Position numbers and translations under genes: made by a program. This document shows, one piece after another, positions 43,635 through 46,958 of a DNA stretch of 46,958 bases. The notes below the pieces were generated by a model, which did not search any database, had not been told where the DNA came from, and saw nothing but the letters and a program-made list of their open reading frames with translations. Each line of letters opens with the position of its first letter. Within the stretch, counting starts at the first letter, position 1. This DNA is from an uncultured Clostridium sp. Lineage in GTDB: Bacteria; Bacillota; Clostridia; TANB77; CAG-508. The stretch is taken from positions 1 through 46,958 of the forward strand of contig CAOKFZ010000013.1 in NCBI GenBank assembly GCA_948467875.1. Reading direction: 5' to 3'.

Positions 43635-44159
43635 ATGGAAAATGCGTCAAAAGCCTTGCTTATGGCAGCGGGAGTGTTAATTGGCATTTTGATTATTAGT
43701 TTTATGATGTTGCTTTTGCGCAAAGGTGGGCAAATGAGTAGCGAATTTGATAGTCAATTGTCCAACAATGAACTTTTGAAATTTAATAGCCAATTTGAAT
43801 TATATCAAAGAAGTGACATTGAAAATACTTTTTTTGATGTAATTACAGTAGTAAATCTTGCCTATGATGTAAACACGTCTGCACAGTGGCAACCAGAAAG
43901 TGGCGTGACTGTAGTGGTAAAAGAAGGGGTTAATGAGAAATATAGAATTTCAGATAGTATGAAAATACCAAAACACACAATGTTGGATAATTCAGATCAC
44001 GAAAAAGATATTTACAGTGAAATCATTGGAAAATATACGAAATTAAAAAATGACGATCCAGCACAAGGTTACCAATATCAATTTGTATGTGAAAAAATTG
44101 ATTATAACACAGCTTCTGGAAAAGTTAACCAAGTGATTTTTAGGGCAGAAGAAAGGTAA
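43635..44159 (+). CDS. Pilin-like single-TM protein 2
   Basis: 174 residues; starts MENASKALLMAAGVLIGILI. The shared core is KFNSQFELYQRSDIENTFFD then VITVVNLAYDVN, and the C-terminus is KIDYNTASGKVNQVIFRAEE. A weakly conserved domain of about 100 residues lies between. ATG follows GAAAGG, 16 bases after the previous stop. The family lacks the prepilin Gly-Glu motif, so processing by an A24 peptidase is not predicted. Confidence 0.72.
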   Translation: MENASKALLMAAGVLIGILIISFMMLLLRKGGQMSSEFDSQLSNNELLKFNSQFELYQRSDIENTFFDVITVVNLAYDVNTSAQWQPESGVTVVVKEGVNEKYRISDSMKIPKHTMLDNSDHEKDIYSEIIGKYTKLKNDDPAQGYQYQFVCEKIDYNTASGKVNQVIFRAEER

Positions 44160-44189
44160 TAGAAAAATAATATTTTTTCTAAAAATATA

Positions 44190-44218
44190 TTGAAATTAGA
44201 AAAATTATATGTTAAAAT
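44190..44218 (+). promoter_or_regulatory. Internal sigma-A promoter in the pilin cluster
   Basis: TTGAAA at 44190-44195, a 17-base spacer, TAAAAT at 44213-44218, 16 bases before the next ATG. It could make the downstream pilin-like genes more abundant than the machine genes. Confidence 0.55.
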
Positions 44219-44233
44219 AAAAAAGGAATCAGT

Positions 44234-44668
44234 ATGAAAAAGACGATTTTTGTAATATTATTGATATTTTTGGCAATTCTTATTTGTATTTATATGAATT
44301 ACAAACAAATGGCGATGGCACATGCAGAGGCTCAAAAATTCAATAAACAATATGAATTTTACAACAAGGAAACAATTTTGGGGACAGATATTACAACAAT
44401 TATCAATAAAGCAATGGACAATAATGAAACTTATTCTGTTTCAAAAGATGAAAAAAATCAGTATATTCCAAATGAGACGGATAGCATAAAAATTTACTTA
44501 TGTTTGAAGGCAGAGGACAAGCCGTCGCCCATGGAGGAAATCGTCGAAATTGGTTTGACAGATTTTACATCGCTTTTTGGAGAGGTAACTTTCCAATGTG
44601 CAGACATAAAATATCATGAAAAAACAGGGAAAATTGCTGAAATGACATTTGTGTTATCGAAATATTGA
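44234..44668 (+). CDS. Pilin-like single-TM protein 3 (divergent N-terminus)
   Basis: 144 residues. N-terminus MKKTIFVILLIFLAILICIY is a basic-start signal anchor unlike the MENASKAL type, but the core KFNKQYEFYNKETILGTDIT then TIINKAMDNNE and the end DIKYHEKTGKIAEMTFVLSK match the paralogues. It is therefore the same family with a replaced leader. It follows the internal promoter; ATG follows AAAAAGGAA. Confidence 0.7.
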   Translation: MKKTIFVILLIFLAILICIYMNYKQMAMAHAEAQKFNKQYEFYNKETILGTDITTIINKAMDNNETYSVSKDEKNQYIPNETDSIKIYLCLKAEDKPSPMEEIVEIGLTDFTSLFGEVTFQCADIKYHEKTGKIAEMTFVLSKY

Positions 44669-44698
44669 TTTTAATATATACGTGAAAGTATATTAAAA
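44669..44698 (+). terminator. AT-only hairpin after pilin-like gene 3
   Basis: TTTTAATATA (44669-44678) and TATATTAAAA (44689-44698) form a 10-bp stem with a 10-base loop. It may act as a weak terminator, an attenuator or an RNA 3'-end stabiliser. Confidence 0.4.
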
Positions 44699-44737
44699 TA
44701 AATTATATTTTTTTGTTAAAACAAAGGAGGAAAAATT

Positions 44738-45184
44738 ATGGAAAATGCGTCAAAAGCGTTAATTATAGCAGGTGCTATACTTTTATCAATTTTAATTATT
44801 GCGCTAGGTATGAATATATACAATAGTGCAAGTTCTGCAACAGGAAATGCAGACATGAGTGCTCAAGAAATTGACTCTCATAACCAAACATTTACAGCAT
44901 ATGAAGGAAGAATTAAAGGAACACAAGTTAGAACTTTATTAAACATGATTGCAAAAAACAATGAAGAATATGAAGATAGAATTATTACAGTAACAATCGA
45001 CAAACCATCATTGTCTTCTGATGCTTCAGCAGATATTAGAGGCGTATTAAGTAGTGTAAAAACAAATACAACTTATAATGTAAGCTTTACAAATGGTGGA
45101 GCAGATGGAATAATTGATACATGTGATATAGTGGTTTATACGGGCAGCGGTAGCGGTTCAGGTGGAGGTTCTACAGGACCATAG
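44738..45184 (+). CDS. Pilin-like single-TM protein 4 (Gly/Ser tail)
   Basis: 148 residues; starts MENASKALIIAGAILLSILI, followed by SHNQTFTAYEGRIKGTQVRT and LLNMIAKNNEEYEDR. The C-terminus ends GSGSGSGGGSTGP, a flexible tail. The strong AAGGAGG site at 44724-44730 suggests high expression; this and the next gene are the best candidates for major subunits. The two share the MENASKALIIAG start. Confidence 0.75.
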   Translation: MENASKALIIAGAILLSILIIALGMNIYNSASSATGNADMSAQEIDSHNQTFTAYEGRIKGTQVRTLLNMIAKNNEEYEDRIITVTIDKPSLSSDASADIRGVLSSVKTNTTYNVSFTNGGADGIIDTCDIVVYTGSGSGSGGGSTGP

Positions 45185-45205
45185 TAACAGAAAGGACGTG
45201 AGAAT

Positions 45206-45661
45206 ATGGAGAATGCATCAAAAGCATTAATTATAGCTGGTTCTATTCTGTTAGCAGTTTTGATTGTTGCAATGGGTGTGACGATATTTAATAAAGCACG
45301 AGGAGCAGCAAGCACAGAAAGTTTAGATGCGGCTGAGATTGACATGTTCAATAAAAAATTTGATAAATATTTGACAGGCAATTCAGGTAGAGGCATTTTA
45401 GGTTCTCAAGTGAAAACTATGCTTTCATCTGCTATATCCAATGCGAATACTAATCAAGACGAACCAAGTAAATTGCCAGCCATTAAATTAGAAGGTGGAA
45501 CAGAAATAACAGGAGGACAAACAGCAGAAGCAAATCTTCAAAATTACATAAATTCTATTAGTAATATGAAAAATGATATTATTTCTAAAAACAATTATAG
45601 AGTAACTGCTGATTATGGCACAAGTGGCTTGATTGTAAAAATTATAATTGAGCAAATTTAG
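45206..45661 (+). CDS. Pilin-like single-TM protein 5
   Basis: 151 residues; starts MENASKALIIAGSILLAVLI and has FNKKFDKYLTGNSGRGILGS and QVKTMLSSAISNAN in the core. The C-terminus YRVTADYGTSGLIVKIIIEQ is a beta strand. The nearest relative is protein 4 upstream, 21 bases away, apparently a tandem duplicate. ATG follows AGAAAGGACGTG. Confidence 0.75.
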   Translation: MENASKALIIAGSILLAVLIVAMGVTIFNKARGAASTESLDAAEIDMFNKKFDKYLTGNSGRGILGSQVKTMLSSAISNANTNQDEPSKLPAIKLEGGTEITGGQTAEANLQNYINSISNMKNDIISKNNYRVTADYGTSGLIVKIIIEQI

Positions 45662-45683
45662 AAATTAGAAAAGGTTAAATGAT

Positions 45684-46379
45684 ATGGAGAATGTTACAAA
45701 AGCTTTGATAATGGCCTTTAGTATGATGATGTTTGTGATTGGATTTTCGTATTCGATGTATTTAATTAACCATTTAATGTCGACTTCAGAGGTGCTATTA
45801 GATACGGTATCTGTTTCTAAATACTATGATAACATTGAAGTGGAAAGTGGAGAAAATACGAGGGAAGTGACAGTAGACACGATTGCTTCAGTTTTGTATC
45901 GTTATTATAAAGAAAATTATACTGTCAAAATCTATGATGGTTCTACATTACTTCAAATTTTTGATGTCAATCTAGAAGGCAAGATTGCTAGAGCTGCAGC
46001 AGATACTAAAGGAGTTGACAAAGAACTAGTATCATTAAAAAAATCAATTTATAACAAACCAGATAATCCAGCTTATTTGTTTGAGGCTCCTTGGACAGGT
46101 AGTACAGATGAAAATACAAGAGCTAGAATCGATTTTTTCTTACATGGAACAAAAGGATATATTAATAATACATTGGTTGATTATAGCATAGGAAGTTCTG
46201 CTTTTTCATCAAACGATGGTGGGTTTTTAGGAAAATATCCAAATGAAACGATTTTTATAGAAAGTGTTGTTGAATATGCCTATACAGGTGATACAATTTC
46301 CACAGCAAATGGACTAGAAACAATCACAGGAAATACACAAGAAAGTTCAAAAATTATCATAACTTATACAAAAAAATAG
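45684..46379 (+). CDS. Pilin-like single-TM protein 6
   Basis: 231 residues; starts MENVTKALIMAFSMMMFVIG, with a hydrophobic helix and then VSKYYDNIEVESGENTREVT and VDTIASVLYRYYKENY. The larger C-terminal domain (about 130 residues) has no match I recognise and may be a tip or adhesive part. ATG follows AAAAGG. Codon use is as in the neighbours. Confidence 0.7.
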   Translation: MENVTKALIMAFSMMMFVIGFSYSMYLINHLMSTSEVLLDTVSVSKYYDNIEVESGENTREVTVDTIASVLYRYYKENYTVKIYDGSTLLQIFDVNLEGKIARAAADTKGVDKELVSLKKSIYNKPDNPAYLFEAPWTGSTDENTRARIDFFLHGTKGYINNTLVDYSIGSSAFSSNDGGFLGKYPNETIFIESVVEYAYTGDTISTANGLETITGNTQESSKIIITYTKK

Positions 46380-46401
46380 ATTAAAAAGGGGAGTTAAGTT
46401 T

Positions 46402-46926
46402 ATGGGGGATACCTTAATGACAGTTGTTGCTATTTTTTTAGCAGTAGTACTAATGTTCATATTTCCGATGTTATCAGTATCTGAAAGAACGGATGATATT
46501 TCGCAATTAGCAGTTGAAACAGCGGTAACAGATTTTGTGGATACTTCACGTTCCATTGGGAAAATAACAATGGCAAATTATGATAAATTAGTTGGTGCGC
46601 TAAATGCAACAGGAAATTCATATGATGTTGAAATGGAAGTACAAGTTTTAGATGAAAATATAGGGAAAAAATCGGCATGGACCAATAAGCAAGTGGTAGG
46701 AGAAAATGTGTATTATTCTGTTTATACTTCTCAAATATTGAGTGAATTACAAGGGGCAGGCTATTGGCAAATGAAAGAAGGAGATAAAATTACTTGTACA
46801 GCAAAAAATAATAATACAACCATATCTCAAACTTTAAGAAGTGTATTTTATTCAACTTCTTCAAATGGAGCATATCAAGTTAATGCGACACATTCAGGAA
46901 TTGTAACTTCTGGTAGGAATGATTAA
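46402..46926 (+). CDS. Pilin-like single-TM protein 7 (TadE-like?)
   Basis: 174 residues; starts MGDTLMTVVAIFLAVVLMFI and continues FPMLSVSERTDDISQLAVET. The N-terminal helix without a basic leader and the following acidic helix resemble a TadE-type pseudopilin more than the MENASKAL family. The C-terminus WQMKEGDKITCTAKNNNT then TISQTLRSVFYS is beta-rich. ATG follows AAAAAGGGGAG. Another ribosome binding site (GAAGGAGATG, 46939-46948) at the window end shows the operon continues. Confidence 0.65.
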   Translation: MGDTLMTVVAIFLAVVLMFIFPMLSVSERTDDISQLAVETAVTDFVDTSRSIGKITMANYDKLVGALNATGNSYDVEMEVQVLDENIGKKSAWTNKQVVGENVYYSVYTSQILSELQGAGYWQMKEGDKITCTAKNNNTTISQTLRSVFYSTSSNGAYQVNATHSGIVTSGRND

Positions 46927-46958
46927 ATAAAATAGAATGAAGAAGGAGATGTAAAAAA

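Noticed and set aside
1..46958. tRNA, rRNA, riboswitch or CRISPR array
   Set aside because: No cloverleaf-like, rRNA-like or regularly spaced repeat sequence was recognised by eye; a covariance-model search would be needed to exclude small RNAs.

Overview
The window is low-GC, gene-dense DNA of a Firmicutes/Clostridia type, probably from an uncultivated gut lineage. The evidence is a monoderm gene set (engB, DUF2508, yqeG, efp, mutS2, BlaI/BlaR1, an AgrC-like kinase), strong sigma-A promoters with 17-bp spacers, AAGGAG ribosome binding sites, and AGA/CGT/CGA rather than CGG as arginine codons. I found no rRNA, tRNA or CRISPR array.

Layout. 1-9.8 kb: ribosome assembly GTPase, an NMN-adenylyltransferase-like enzyme, a broken MFS transporter, a PBECR-like nuclease, a methyltransferase, three Nudix hydrolases, an RNase Z-like hydrolase, YqeG phosphatase, prepilin peptidase, Xaa-Pro peptidase and EF-P. 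Three copies of an ~85-bp intergenic repeat lie in the first 6.2 kb. 9.8-28.6 kb: M23 peptidase, recJ, rel, a glyoxalase II-like hydrolase, asd, two type IV prepilin-like proteins, a Ca2+ P-type ATPase, an AAA/DUF4143 ATPase between direct repeats, mutS2, a BaiN-type flavoprotein, YigZ and DUF445. 28.6-36 kb, mostly accessory: an ibrA-X-ibrB operon, an XRE regulator, an orphan AgrC-like kinase, a secreted protein, blaI/blaR1. 36-47 kb: one long operon for a divergent Tad-like pilus or secretion machine (SAF/CpaB-like, two degenerate CpaE/MinD-like proteins, CpaF-like ATPase, TadB-TadC fusion, then seven small single-TM pilin-like proteins).

Main discovery. Seven genes appear frameshifted (prepilin peptidase, M23 peptidase, BaiN flavoprotein twice, YigZ twice, IbrA-like, CpaF-like twice, TadB/C-like). 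All ten breaks are identical in form: the zero-frame codon is CGG, and skipping its C (a +1 shift, reading GGN = Gly) restores the conserved family sequence, often at an invariant glycine such as the Walker A glycine. By hand scan I found no zero-frame CGG in any other recognisable intact gene; the two further cases are a small unknown gene (25596) and a nuclease-like gene with an uncertain end (3343). CGG is common in the other two phases. Random sequencing errors would not be phase-locked, so I infer that CGG is an unassigned or 'hungry' codon at which ribosomes routinely shift +1 (or read CGGN as a four-base glycine codon). The prepilin peptidase and the Tad ATPase and membrane platform would all depend on this recoding.
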